A stretch of 36,494 nt of DNA from Desulfurobacteriaceae bacterium (GCA_027075275.1 JALTBO010000037.1:1-36494); one strand, 5' to 3'; shown: positions 7,364-15,855, numbered from the stretch's first letter. Notes: a model not told the origin generated them from the letters alone. Made by a program: numbers and translations.

Positions 7364-8884
7364 TTGGAAAAGAGAAAACCGGTTGGAGTATGCATTGGGG
7401 AACTAACAACCTCAGAAGCGGAATTCATAAGCAACCAGAGAATAGCCCTGGGAGACTACTTAGAGCTTGAGTACGAAGGTTTCAGAGTTTTAGCCCTTGT
7501 AAAGGAAATAAAAAGGTTGAACCGTCTTTTGGACGACACAATAGACCCTGAAGATGCTGAAAAAATAAGAAAATTTTCAAAAGGAAGGTCCTTCTTTTAC
7601 GGAAAGCTCACTATACTGGGAGACCCTGACAGAAACATGTTTATCCCAAGAGTCCCTCCACCGCCTGGAACTTACCTCTACGAGGCCTCAACAGAAACGC
7701 TTAAGAAAGTATTCGGCCAGGATGACGGAACGAAGATTCACATAGGACACCTTTTAACCAGAGAGGACGTTCCTGTTTACATTGATATAGACAGCATAGT
7801 GAGCCGCCACCTTGCAGTTTTAGCAGTAACCGGAGGAGGAAAGTCAAATACTGTTTCCGTAATTTTAGAGGGACTTTTGGAGAAAGACGGAACTATTCTC
7901 GTCTTTGATATGCACGGGGAGTACGTTAACTTTGCCTACCAGAAAGACAGAAAACCTGCCGTTAGAAGAATTGAACTTGCTTTGAACCCTGTAAGGCTCA
8001 GCTATCAAGAGTTCAGGCTCTTTGCAAATGTTGACGACAGCGCCTACATACAGGACAGATACCTGAGAAGAGCTTTTAAAGAAACGGTAGAAAAGGTTGT
8101 GAACGGCGAGATTCAGGCAGACCAGTTCTGGGGACACCTTGAAGGACTCCTTCAGGGATGGGCAGAAGATGAAAACTACAAAGACGACAGAAAGTCAATA
8201 ACAGGCGTTCTCAACAAAGTTGAAGATATGAGAGAAGCCTACGGGGAGCTCTTTTCCCTGAATCAGTCTCCTATAGTTGAGCAGCTTGAGTTTGGAAAGC
8301 TAAACGTTATAGACCTCTCCCACGTAGATGAAAAGATTGCAGACATAATAGTCAGCCACGTTCTCAGAAACGTTCTGGAGGCGAGGAAAAAGAACGTAAG
8401 GGAGCTCTCCGGGGGCCTTGAATTTCCACTCTTTATGGTTTTAGAAGAAGCCCACATCCTCGCCTCGTCAACTGTAAACACCAGATCAAGGTACTGGATA
8501 TCAAGAATTGCAAGAGAAGGAAGGAAGTTCGGCCTGGGGCTCTGTTTGGTTACTCAAAGGCCAAAAGCCCTTGATTCTAATGCTCTTTCTCAGGCTAACA
8601 ATATGGTCATTCTTAAGTTAGTTGAGCCGGGAGACCAGAGACACGTTCAACAGGCTTCTGAAGCCTTAAGCGCAGACCTTGTAAATCAGCTTCCCTCTCT
8701 AAACGTAGGAGAAGCCTTACTAATGGGAAAGATGATCTCCGTTCCAGCTCTTGTAAAAATAAAGCTGGCAAAGGCAAAGAGAAGCGGAAACGATATAAGC
8801 GCCGTAGAGAGCTGGAAAAGGTATAGGGAGAAGCTCCAGAGGACTTCAGAAATACTCAACGACATTCTTGACCCGGAGTTTTAA
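7364..8884 (+). CDS. herA: HerA-type hexameric DNA-translocase ATPase
   Basis: This 506-residue FtsK/HerA-superfamily ATPase has a HAS-barrel at its N-terminus (about 1-110). Walker A is VTGGGKSNT near 155, and Walker B FDMHGEY near 183 is the HerA-style DxHGEY form. A second acidic motif MVLEEAHIL lies near 363, and an arginine-finger/sensor region SRYWISRIAREGRKFGLGL...TQRPK follows. In archaea HerA pairs with NurA nuclease to resect DNA ends; bacterial homologues occur in repair and defence. No NurA is present here, but a NYN-domain putative nuclease lies two genes downstream. The start is TTG at 7364 with GGAGGA upstream. It heads a seven-gene operon and abuts the next gene (TAA then ATG). 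Family is sure; biological role is inferred. Confidence 0.93.
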   Translation: MEKRKPVGVCIGELTTSEAEFISNQRIALGDYLELEYEGFRVLALVKEIKRLNRLLDDTIDPEDAEKIRKFSKGRSFFYGKLTILGDPDRNMFIPRVPPPPGTYLYEASTETLKKVFGQDDGTKIHIGHLLTREDVPVYIDIDSIVSRHLAVLAVTGGGKSNTVSVILEGLLEKDGTILVFDMHGEYVNFAYQKDRKPAVRRIELALNPVRLSYQEFRLFANVDDSAYIQDRYLRRAFKETVEKVVNGEIQADQFWGHLEGLLQGWAEDENYKDDRKSITGVLNKVEDMREAYGELFSLNQSPIVEQLEFGKLNVIDLSHVDEKIADIIVSHVLRNVLEARKKNVRELSGGLEFPLFMVLEEAHILASSTVNTRSRYWISRIAREGRKFGLGLCLVTQRPKALDSNALSQANNMVILKLVEPGDQRHVQQASEALSADLVNQLPSLNVGEALLMGKMISVPALVKIKLAKAKRSGNDISAVESWKRYREKLQRTSEILNDILDPEF

Positions 8885-10150
8885 ATGGAAGTGAACGCAG
8901 CAGCAGAGAAGAAGAAAATAGCCCTTTACTCAATTGCCGTTAACCTGTTCCTATCGGTGTTAAAACTTGTAGCAGGATTCCTTTCAGGTTCCAAAGCCCT
9001 TGTTGCCGACGGCATCCACTCCCTTGGAGACCTTGCAGCTTCCCTCTCCGTTTACGCAGGAATTGTCATAGCGAACATGAGGATTAAGGGTTTCCCTTAC
9101 GGCCTCTACAAAGTTGAAAACTTCATTTCTCTTGTAAGCGCCCTTGCAATCTTCTTTGCCGGTTACGAGATAGCGAAAGAGACATTCTTTGAGGAAAAGA
9201 GCTATCGGATAGAGAATATAGGAATAGCCGTTGGTGCCGTCCTCATCACAATTGCTGTAACCTACCTCTTTTCCCGTTTTGAGAGGAAAAAAGGGGAGGA
9301 GCTCCACTCCCCCAGCCTCATAGCAGACTCAGAACACATCAAAACAGACATGTTCTCAGCAGTTGTTGTTCTAATTGGAATTATCGGAAACTATTTGGGA
9401 TACCCCATAATTGAAAAGATTGCAGTTCTGATAATCGTTATCTTCATCTTCCACACCGGCTACGAAATATTTGTTGAAGCCCTAAAAGTTCTGCTGGACG
9501 CTTCCATTGATAAAGAGACTCTTGACAGAATTGAGGAGCTCCTCAAATCCCACCCTCTCGTCTCTGAGGTAAAGAGCGTAACGGGACGGAGCTCCGGCAG
9601 TTACAAGTTCATAGAAGCCGAAGTAACAGTTGCAACAAACGACTTAGAAAAAGCCCACAACATAGTCCACGAAGTAGAGGCTGTAGTAAAGAGAGAAATC
9701 CCGTTCATAGAAAAGCTCATAATCCACTTTGAACCTGAAGAAAAGAGGGCGAAGCTCTACGCAGTTCCCGTAAACGGAAATAGAGTGTGTGACAGGTTCG
9801 CAGAGTGCCCTGAAGTGCTCATCCTAAAACACGGAGAAAACGGATTTGAAACAGTTGAAAGACTTAAAAATCCGGCAAAGAACCTGAAAATGGGAAAGTG
9901 CATAGAACTGGTTGAGCTACTGGCAAAAAAAGGAGTGGACTGTATAGCTGTTAACAACCTTCCCCTTGGAAAAGGAGTAATATACGCCCTGTCGGCTTAC
10001 GGAATAGGAATGAAACTGATAACAGAGGAAAACCTGAACAGTTTCCTGCAGAAATTAAAAGAAGACCCTTACTGCGAACCACCACTTGCAGTCTGGAACA
10101 GATACACCTGCGACATCGGAGGAAAAGTTGAAAGCGAAGGAACTACTTGA
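8885..10150 (+). CDS. Cation diffusion facilitator fused to a NifX/NifB-like C-terminal domain
   Basis: The protein has 421 residues. Residues 10-205 form the six-helix CDF transporter, with metal ligands in helix 2 (His45, Asp49 of HSLGD) and helix 5 (His151, Asp155 of HIKTD). The His/Asp pairs are typical of Zn-type or broad-range members. Residues 206-284 are the cytoplasmic CDF domain. From about 290 to 390 follows a second domain (YAVPVNGNRVCDRF, LVELLAKKGVDCIAVNNLPLGKGV, YGIGMKLIT) of the dinitrogenase Fe-Mo cofactor/NifX-like type. A Cys-containing tail ends the chain. It likely exports a divalent cation, with the extra domain sensing or handling metal or cofactor. It starts directly at the herA stop and overlaps the next gene by 23 bases. 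Confidence 0.9.
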   Translation: MEVNAAAEKKKIALYSIAVNLFLSVLKLVAGFLSGSKALVADGIHSLGDLAASLSVYAGIVIANMRIKGFPYGLYKVENFISLVSALAIFFAGYEIAKETFFEEKSYRIENIGIAVGAVLITIAVTYLFSRFERKKGEELHSPSLIADSEHIKTDMFSAVVVLIGIIGNYLGYPIIEKIAVLIIVIFIFHTGYEIFVEALKVLLDASIDKETLDRIEELLKSHPLVSEVKSVTGRSSGSYKFIEAEVTVATNDLEKAHNIVHEVEAVVKREIPFIEKLIIHFEPEEKRAKLYAVPVNGNRVCDRFAECPEVLILKHGENGFETVERLKNPAKNLKMGKCIELVELLAKKGVDCIAVNNLPLGKGVIYALSAYGIGMKLITEENLNSFLQKLKEDPYCEPPLAVWNRYTCDIGGKVESEGTT

Positions 10151-10673
10151 GAGGGACAGAGGAAAGGAACACCTATCTGTTGCTGTTTTAGTTGACATGC
10201 AGAACCTCTACTACGGAGCCAAGAACACACTGAAAAAAAAGGTAGACTTCAAAAACCTCCTAAGAATTGGAGTTAGAGGGAGAAGCCTCTACAGAGCAAT
10301 AGCCTACCTTGTAGACCTTGAAAGGGTTAATCAGGACAGCTTTATTCACGTTCTTAAAAACATAGGATATGAGATAAAACTGAAAGAACCTAAAAAGTTC
10401 TACAACTGGGACAGAGTTGAGTACAAAGCCGACTGGGACATGGGAATAGCCATAGACGCAATAGCAATGGCCGAAAGCAGAAAAGTTGACATTGTAGTTC
10501 TGATGAGCGGAGATGGAGACTTTGTAGACCTGATAAACTTCCTGAAAGCAAAGGGAATAAAGGTTGAAGTCATCTCTTTCAAAAGCATAACGGCAAAAGA
10601 GATAATACAGGCGGCAAACGAATACATAGATTTAGAAGAAATCGCCGACTTTATAGTTTTAGAGGAAGAGTAA
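10128..10673 (+). CDS. NYN-domain protein (LabA/DUF88-like, PIN-fold putative ribonuclease)
   Basis: I set the start at TTG 10128, with GGAGGA at 10118-10123, giving 181 residues; the frame stays open further upstream inside the CDF gene. The NYN fold is recognised by VLVDMQNLYYGAK (Asp23, Asn26), a middle acidic pair DWDMG (Asp102, Asp104), and VVLMSGDGDFVDLINFLKAKG (Asp129, Asp131). These acidic residues form the metal site of NYN/PIN nucleases, so activity on RNA is plausible. LabA-type proteins have varied roles. The gene overlaps the CDF gene before it, and its TAA overlaps the next ATG, so it is translated in step with herA. A joint role with HerA is inferred only from the operon. Confidence 0.88.
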   Translation: MKAKELLERDRGKEHLSVAVLVDMQNLYYGAKNTLKKKVDFKNLLRIGVRGRSLYRAIAYLVDLERVNQDSFIHVLKNIGYEIKLKEPKKFYNWDRVEYKADWDMGIAIDAIAMAESRKVDIVVLMSGDGDFVDLINFLKAKGIKVEVISFKSITAKEIIQAANEYIDLEEIADFIVLEEE

Positions 10674-11320
10674 TGGAGGTTAAAATCTTTCCTAACGGCC
10701 CCTTCATTGTTAACACGCTGCTTATCTGGGACGAAAAAACAAAAGAGGCCATGCTTGTTGACCCGGGAAGCCGAGAAGCCGTTGAAAAAGCACAGGACGA
10801 AGTGGAGAGAAAAGAGCTTAAAGTAAAGTACATTGTAAACACACACGAACACCCCGACCACATTGCTGCAAACGCCTGGGCAAAGCTCACCTTTCCCGAA
10901 GCAGAACTACTGATGCACCCGGAAGCCGCAAGAAATCTGAACTTCTGGGTAGAAAATGAGATAGGTCAGCTTGCAGGAGCTGAATACTCACCACAGCCCG
11001 ACAGGACTTTAGAAGAAGGAAGTACGCTGGAACTTGGTAGCTATACCTTTAAAGTTTTCCATACACCGGGCCACTCGCCGGGAAGCATCGTTCTCTACTC
11101 CCCTGAAGGGGAAATTGTAGTTGTAGGAGACCTGATATTCAGAGACAGTATAGGAAGGTACGACCTGCCGATGAGCAACTTCCAGGAACTTAAACGCTCC
11201 ATATTCAAAGTTTTGAAAGAGGTTGACCACTCAGCAACCCTGATTCCCGGCCACGGCCAGACAACAAACTTAGAAAGGGAGCTCCGCCAAAATCCTTTTA
11301 TCAGAGAACTGATAAGATGA
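10673..11320 (+). CDS. MBL-fold hydrolase, glyoxalase II-like
   Basis: This metallo-beta-lactamase-fold hydrolase has 215 residues and the full two-metal site: THEHPDH (HxHxDH) near 55-62, the histidine of TPGHSPGS near 130, the aspartate of VVGDLIFRDSIGR near 150, and the histidine of PGHGQTT near 200. The short form without the C-terminal helical domain of true GloB is common in bacteria and includes hydroxyacylglutathione-hydrolase-like and general thioester hydrolases, so the substrate is open. TAATG overlap couples it to the NYN gene, and it overlaps the next gene by 4 bases. Confidence 0.9.
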   Translation: MEVKIFPNGPFIVNTLLIWDEKTKEAMLVDPGSREAVEKAQDEVERKELKVKYIVNTHEHPDHIAANAWAKLTFPEAELLMHPEAARNLNFWVENEIGQLAGAEYSPQPDRTLEEGSTLELGSYTFKVFHTPGHSPGSIVLYSPEGEIVVVGDLIFRDSIGRYDLPMSNFQELKRSIFKVLKEVDHSATLIPGHGQTTNLERELRQNPFIRELIR

Positions 11321-11784
11321 CAGCAGGAACTCACATATTAGCAGGTGTAGTACTGGCTTCTTACCTGAAACTACCGGTAATACCGGCAGCCCTCGGCTCA
11401 ATTTTTCCAGATCTTGACCTGAGTAAAGGACTTCCCTTTCCTCCCAAAAGAACTCTCTTTAACGCTCACAGAGGAATAACCCACCACCCGATACTCGTGC
11501 TTCTTCTCTTTATCCTATCAATAGCTATCAAAGACCTGCTTAACAGAACAGCAGGAGTGTTTCTCCTGTCGTTCACAGTTGGTTACGCCTCACACCTTAT
11601 CTTAGACCTCCTCACACCGCTTGGAATACCTTATAAAACCGGGTACTACCCCCGATTGAGCTTAAAAATCTTTAAAACAGGGAAGATAGGAGAGCTCTTT
11701 GTTATACTTCTTCTGTTATCTGCTCTCATTTACCAGGCAAAAACCGGCTCTTTAGACTACGAATCGCTTAAATTCTGGAGATAG
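11317..11784 (+). CDS. YdjM-like membrane-bound metal-dependent hydrolase
   Basis: A 155-residue membrane protein of the YdjM/DUF457 type. It has an N-terminal MTAGTHILAG with a conserved histidine, then IFPDLDLSKG, the HRGITHHP motif near residue 50, and SHLILDLLTPLG near 90. These His/Asp positions in or near membrane helices suggest a membrane-embedded metal hydrolase, possibly acting on lipid. Three to four membrane helices can be drawn. It overlaps the MBL gene by 4 bases (ATGA). The function of the family is poorly known. Confidence 0.85.
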   Translation: MTAGTHILAGVVLASYLKLPVIPAALGSIFPDLDLSKGLPFPPKRTLFNAHRGITHHPILVLLLFILSIAIKDLLNRTAGVFLLSFTVGYASHLILDLLTPLGIPYKTGYYPRLSLKIFKTGKIGELFVILLLLSALIYQAKTGSLDYESLKFWR

Positions 11785-11793
11785 GAGGTTGAG

Positions 11794-12459
11794 ATGAAGT
11801 TTTTCATTGATACGGCAGACATTAACGAGATAAAAGCTGCCATGGAAATGGGTCTGATAGATGGAGTAACAACCAACCCTACACTGATTTCAAAAACAGG
11901 AAGACCCTTCCTTGAAGTAGCAAAAGAGATAGTTGAAACAGTTCCTGGCCCTGTAAGCCTTGAAGTGGTTAGTTTAGATACCCAAGGAATGGTAGATGAG
12001 GCAAGGCAGCTTGCAAAGTTTGGAGATAACGTAGTAATAAAGATACCTATGACGACAGAAGGACTTAAAGCAGTAAAAATCCTCTCATCAGAAGGGATAA
12101 AGACCAACGTAACTCTGGTCTTCTCTCCGCTACAGGCACTTCTTGCTGCAAAGGCAGGGGCAACTTACGTCTCTCCTTTCGTTGGAAGACTTGACGACAT
12201 AGGTCACGACGGAATGGAACTCATCTCACAAGTTGTTCAGATATACGAAAACTACGGTTTTGAAACAGAAGTAATAGTAGCTAGCGTAAGACACCCACAA
12301 CACGTTTTACAGGCTGCTTTAATAGGAGCAGATATAGCAACAATCCCATTTAAAGTAATCAAGCAGCTTTCAAAACATCCTTTAACAGACATAGGAATTG
12401 AAAGGTTCCTTGAAGACTGGGCAAAAGTACCGGATAGAGATACAATTTTCAGAAAATAA
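11794..12459 (+). CDS. tal: Small transaldolase (TalC/Fsa-like subfamily)
   Basis: The protein is a TIM barrel of 221 residues, the short form of the family. It begins [14 protein letters not shown], continues [11 protein letters not shown] and carries the Schiff-base lysine in VVIKIPMT near residue 84. [31 protein letters not shown], which follows, is typical. It moves a dihydroxyacetone unit in the non-oxidative pentose phosphate pathway; some relatives act as fructose-6-phosphate aldolase, and sequence alone does not decide. GGAGG lies just before the ATG, 9 bases after the previous stop. It is a metabolic gene inside the herA operon with no evident functional tie. Confidence 0.93.
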   Translation: MKFFIDTADINEIKAAMEMGLIDGVTTNPTLISKTGRPFLEVAKEIVETVPGPVSLEVVSLDTQGMVDEARQLAKFGDNVVIKIPMTTEGLKAVKILSSEGIKTNVTLVFSPLQALLAAKAGATYVSPFVGRLDDIGHDGMELISQVVQIYENYGFETEVIVASVRHPQHVLQAALIGADIATIPFKVIKQLSKHPLTDIGIERFLEDWAKVPDRDTIFRK

Positions 12460-12477
12460 CTTTTACGGAGTGGGGAA

Positions 12478-13062
12478 TTGGGAATTAAAGAGAGTTTAGG
12501 AATCGGAAAAATTAAACAATCTTTAAAGCTTATAAAAGAGAGCATTCAGGAACTTGAGAGTATTGAGTACGTCCTGGATCTCCTTGAGAAAGAGCTGGAA
12601 GACTACAGAAGCCTCGTTGATAAAGAGGCATTTATCCCGAAGGCAAGGTTCGTTAAAGAAAGGATACAGAGACTTATAGATAGAATGAAGTTTGCAGGTG
12701 AGGAAACCCTCGCCTGCGTTGGAATAAAAATTTCTGTTGTAGGAGAGATAGACCCAAATGATAAGCAGTCAATAGTAAACTACATAGCAACTTACATTGA
12801 TAGACACGTAAGACCCAGCGACCTGCTGTTCAAAATAGAGGACGAGATAATAGGAATAATTTTCCCTCTTAAAAACAGAAACGATATTGAGGCTGTTGAA
12901 CAGAGACTTAAATTTATGCTTTTAAACCTGAAGGCAAAGACCTATAGCAGCCGTAACGTTCTTATTAACTTCAAGCTGAGCTATTTCTTCATTGAAAAGG
13001 ACAGCTCATCAGATGAGGTCTTTAGCAAACTGCTGGAAAGCTTAAAAAATACAGAGGAGTAG
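12478..13062 (+). CDS. Degenerate GGDEF-like domain protein
   Basis: The protein has 194 residues. The N-terminal 50 are helical and likely coiled-coil (SLKLIKESIQELESIEYVLD). Residues 52-190 follow the layout of a GGDEF domain: ARFVKERIQRLIDRM, a beta strand VGIKISVVGEID, NYIATYIDRHVRPSDLLFKIEDEIIGIIFP, then a helix and LSYFFIEKD. The position where GG(D/E)EF should be reads KIEDEI, so c-di-GMP synthesis is not expected; it may be a structural or ligand-binding relic. The start is TTG 12478 with GGAG at 12467-12470. It is the last gene of the herA operon and its stop lies in a terminator-like palindrome. The GGDEF relationship is inferred from pattern only. Confidence 0.75.
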   Translation: MGIKESLGIGKIKQSLKLIKESIQELESIEYVLDLLEKELEDYRSLVDKEAFIPKARFVKERIQRLIDRMKFAGEETLACVGIKISVVGEIDPNDKQSIVNYIATYIDRHVRPSDLLFKIEDEIIGIIFPLKNRNDIEAVEQRLKFMLLNLKAKTYSSRNVLINFKLSYFFIEKDSSSDEVFSKLLESLKNTEE

Positions 13063-13079
13063 CGGCCAGGCCGCTACTC
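13057..13079. terminator. Perfect 23-base palindrome between convergent genes, containing both stop codons
   Basis: GAGTAGCGGCC-A-GGCCGCTACTC has two 11-base arms around a single A. The TAG stop of the plus-strand GGDEF-like gene (13060-13062) and the TAG stop of khpA on the minus strand (13074-13076) lie at mirror positions within the arms. Either RNA would fold to a GC-rich hairpin of about 9 pairs. There is no long T-run on either side, so termination efficiency is uncertain. Confidence 0.65.
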
Positions 13080-13313
13080 TATTATCTCAAGAACAGCCTT
13101 CTTACCCTGCTTTGCTGCAGCAGCAGAGAGAATTGTCCTTAAAGCTTTTGCAGTCCTTCCCTGCTTACCGATAACCTTACCTAAATCGCTTGGAGCAACT
13201 TTAAGCTCAATAACGACAGTTCTTTCGCCTACAGTCTCATTTACAGAAACAGCATCGGGATTGTCAACGAGCCTTTTTGCCACGCACTCAACGATCTCTT
13301 TCAGAGCAGACAT
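13074..13313 (-). CDS. khpA: KH-domain RNA-binding protein KhpA
   Basis: A single KH domain in 79 residues, with the RNA-binding GxxG loop as [15 protein letters not shown] near residues 45-59. KhpA proteins bind many RNAs, often with KhpB, and affect cell division and envelope synthesis in Gram-positives. Here it directly follows rpsP (12-base gap), a pairing seen in many bacteria. Its stop codon lies in the shared palindrome at 13057-13079. Confidence 0.93.
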   Translation of the reverse strand: MSALKEIVECVAKRLVDNPDAVSVNETVGERTVVIELKVAPSDLGKVIGKQGRTAKALRTILSAAAAKQGKKAVLEIIE

Positions 13314-13324
13314 CTCTCACCTCC

Positions 13325-13555
13325 TTACTGTAGAGCTCTCTTTATCAGTGAAGCAACTCTTGGTGTAGGCTGAGCCCCTTTTGAGAGCCATTCCTTTACC
13401 TTCTCAACGTCTAACTGGAGCTCCTTAGACTTGGGGTTGTAGGTTCCAAGAATATCCACAGCCTTTCCGTCTCTCTTAGACATAGCCTCTGCAACAACTA
13501 TCTTGTATACGGGAAGCTTCTTCCTTCCCATCTTCTTAAGCCTTATCTTAACCAA
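13325..13555 (-). CDS. rpsP: Ribosomal protein S16
   Basis: This small-subunit protein binds 16S rRNA and helps assemble the 30S body. The 76 residues begin MVKIRLKKMGRKKLPVYKIVVAE, the standard S16 opening, and contain DILGTYNPK. It sits between ffh and khpA on the minus strand, 63 bases after ffh. The usual partners rimM and trmD are missing, so the ancestral ffh-rpsP-khpA-rimM-trmD order is broken after khpA. Confidence 0.96.
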   Translation of the reverse strand: MVKIRLKKMGRKKLPVYKIVVAEAMSKRDGKAVDILGTYNPKSKELQLDVEKVKEWLSKGAQPTPRVASLIKRALQ

Positions 13556-13618
13556 GGCACTCCTCCTACCTGAAGTTTTGCGCTCTAATTTTAGTCAAAA
13601 TGGGAACTTCTTCAACCT

Positions 13619-14965
13619 CTATAGAAAGGGAAACGGAAAACGCCCTCCTTTTTTGGCCATTTTCTTCTGCATCTTCTTCATCTGTTTCATCGCCATTTTC
13701 ATCTGAACAAACTGTTTTATAAGGGCATCAACCTCTTTAACAGAGGTTCCACTACCTCTGGCAATTCTTCTCTTACGGCTTGCGTTTATTATGGCGTGGT
13801 TTCTCCTCTCCTCAGGTGTCATTGAGTTGATTATGGCCTCTATCCTCTTGAGCTTTTTGTCGTCTATCGCCTGCTGAAGCTGTTTTAAAACCTTCTGGCT
13901 TCCAAGACCAGGAATCATTCTGATAATCTGCTGAATGGGACCCAAACGCTGTATCATTCTAAGCTGCTGGCGAAAATCCTCAAGGGTAAACTCACCGGAG
14001 AGAAGCTTCTCCTGCATTGAGAGGGCTTCTTTTTCATCTATTACCTGCTGTGCCTTCTCAACCAAGGAAACCACATCTCCCATTCCAAGTATCCGAGAGG
14101 CGACTCTGTCCGGATAGAAAGGCTGGAAGTCCTCTATCTTCTCTCCGACACCAGCAAACTTTATGGGTTTACCGGTAACACCTTTAACAGAAAGAGCTAC
14201 ACCACCTCGGGAGTCTGAATCCATCTTCGTAAGGATTGTTCCTGTCATCCCAACAGATTCGTTGAAGGCTTTAGCAATGTTTACGGCCTCCTGACCGGTC
14301 ATGGCATCTATTACAAAGAGGACTTCATCGGGGCTTGTTGCCTCCCTTATTCGGCGGGCCTCGTCAAGGAGCTCCTCGTCTATGTGGAGCCTTCCTGCAG
14401 TATCTATGATTAAAACATCGTAGCCTTCAGCTTTTGCCTTTTCAAGGGCATCTTTAGCTATCTTTACAGCGTCTTTCTCATCTTCCTCCAGGAAAACGGG
14501 AACCCCTATCTTATCTCCAAGCTTTTTAAGCTGGAGCATTGCAGCAGGTCTATAAACATCGGCAGAGGTAAGAAGAACTTTTTTACCCTGCTTTTTCAGG
14601 TAATTTGCAAGCTTCGCTGCTGTTGTTGTTTTACCGGAACCCTGAAGACCTATAAGGAGTATTACCCCAGGTTTTCCTTTAAGGTTAAGCTTGGCTTCTT
14701 CTCCACCTAAAGCTTCAACTAACTCATCGTAAACTATCTTTACAAGCTGCTGTGCAGGATTTACTCCCTTAACAACTTCAGCTCCTAAAGCCTTCTCTCT
14801 AACGTCCTTTATGAACTGGGAAACCACTTTATAATTAACATCGGCCTCTAAAAGAGCAAGCTTTATCTCCCTCAACCCTTTCTGCAAAGTCTCTTCATCA
14901 ATCTTTCCTTTTCTTCCTATTTTCTCTAAAGTTGACTGTATCCTCTCTGCAAGGGCATCAAACAT
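13619..14965 (-). CDS. ffh: Signal recognition particle protein Ffh
   Basis: With 4.5S RNA this GTPase binds signal sequences and delivers ribosomes to the membrane via FtsY. The 448 residues show the N domain (1-90), then the G domain with GLQGSGKTTTAAKLA near 105, SADVYRPAAMLQL, IDTAGRLHIDEEL, and TKMDSDSRGG near 247. The methionine-rich M domain (about 300-440) ends in MKMAMKQMKKMQKKMAKKGG. The partner SecY is encoded in the ribosomal operon of this window. ATG at 14965 directly follows the MBL-fold gene stop (14966), so the two are co-transcribed. Confidence 0.97.
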   Translation of the reverse strand: MFDALAERIQSTLEKIGRKGKIDEETLQKGLREIKLALLEADVNYKVVSQFIKDVREKALGAEVVKGVNPAQQLVKIVYDELVEALGGEEAKLNLKGKPGVILLIGLQGSGKTTTAAKLANYLKKQGKKVLLTSADVYRPAAMLQLKKLGDKIGVPVFLEEDEKDAVKIAKDALEKAKAEGYDVLIIDTAGRLHIDEELLDEARRIREATSPDEVLFVIDAMTGQEAVNIAKAFNESVGMTGTILTKMDSDSRGGVALSVKGVTGKPIKFAGVGEKIEDFQPFYPDRVASRILGMGDVVSLVEKAQQVIDEKEALSMQEKLLSGEFTLEDFRQQLRMIQRLGPIQQIIRMIPGLGSQKVLKQLQQAIDDKKLKRIEAIINSMTPEERRNHAIINASRKRRIARGSGTSVKEVDALIKQFVQMKMAMKQMKKMQKKMAKKGGRFPFPFL

Positions 14966-15685
14966 CTACTCCTCCGTTAAGGGGATTTCAACTCCTGCCA
15001 TTGCCTCTACAAACCGGTCTCCCCAGGTCTCCCTGAAAATCTCAATTCCCCTCTCGCCGGTACAGTGGCAGGGAGCGACAAAGCGGGTAAACCTCTTTAG
15101 TTCGTCAGAAACCTCTCTTATTTCCTCATCTGTAGACCTGTAAAGGTGAAAACCTCCTATAGTCAGGAAAAGCTCCTCTCCAACGAGGGAAACAGCCTTT
15201 CTGGCTATATCAACTATGCCAGGATGGGAGCACCCGGTTATAAGAACTGGACCCATATCTGAGAAGACGATTAAAGACTGTTCCTCTGCAGGTTCCTCCA
15301 TTCCTGTAGGCATAACGCCGGTTGAGAGAGCTCTCTCTGAGATGTATGTAGGAGCAGAAACAGGAACGCAGACGGCAGAGTCGGGAAGTTTGTCTTCAAA
15401 ATTAAAACAGTCACTCTCAGGAATGTAGAACTCAAACTCCCTGTTAAACTGGAGAACGTAAGGAAGCCCCCCTACGTGATCCCAGTGATTGTGGGAGATG
15501 AAAATACGGTCTATAGAGGCCGGATCAACATCGGCAGCTTCCATATTGTACTTTAATACATCAGGCTTTGCTCCCGTGTCAAAAAGAATGGTTTCCTCCT
15601 CAAGCTCAATCAGAAGGGAAAAACCCCAATCGGCTTTAAACCCTTCTACAGCTCTATTATCGTAAAGGACAACTAACTGTTCCAT
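14966..15685 (-). CDS. MBL-fold protein of the MJ0301 / dihydropterin-phosphate-synthase-like group
   Basis: The metal site reads SHNHWDHVGG (HxHxDH, near residue 56), GCSHPGIVDI and GGFHLYRS, with a further His in APCHCTGE. This combination marks the archaeal MJ0301-like group, linked to methanopterin-type pterin synthesis in archaea, and its bacterial relatives of unknown substrate. ATG at 15685 is chosen because GGAGG precedes it by 6 bases; a start 28 codons earlier gives no conserved residues. The protein then has 239 residues. It lies upstream of ffh and diverges from tRNA-Glu. Confidence 0.88.
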   Translation of the reverse strand: MEQLVVLYDNRAVEGFKADWGFSLLIELEEETILFDTGAKPDVLKYNMEAADVDPASIDRIFISHNHWDHVGGLPYVLQFNREFEFYIPESDCFNFEDKLPDSAVCVPVSAPTYISERALSTGVMPTGMEEPAEEQSLIVFSDMGPVLITGCSHPGIVDIARKAVSLVGEELFLTIGGFHLYRSTDEEIREVSDELKRFTRFVAPCHCTGERGIEIFRETWGDRFVEAMAGVEIPLTEE

Positions 15686-15731
15686 GGTTTTCCTCCCTGA
15701 TTTCTTCCAACCAATATAGTCCTTTAACAGG

Positions 15732-15760
15732 TTGACACAACTATACAGGATGACTATATT
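15732..15760 (+). promoter_or_regulatory. Near-consensus sigma-70 promoter of tRNA-Glu
   Basis: TTGACA (15732-15737), a 17-base spacer, then TATATT (15755-15760). The -35 is perfect and the -10 has one mismatch. Transcription should start near 15767, about ten bases before the tRNA, as expected for a strong stable-RNA promoter. Confidence 0.88.
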
Positions 15761-15777
15761 TCTCATCAACGTAAAGC

Positions 15778-15855
<78 letters not shown>

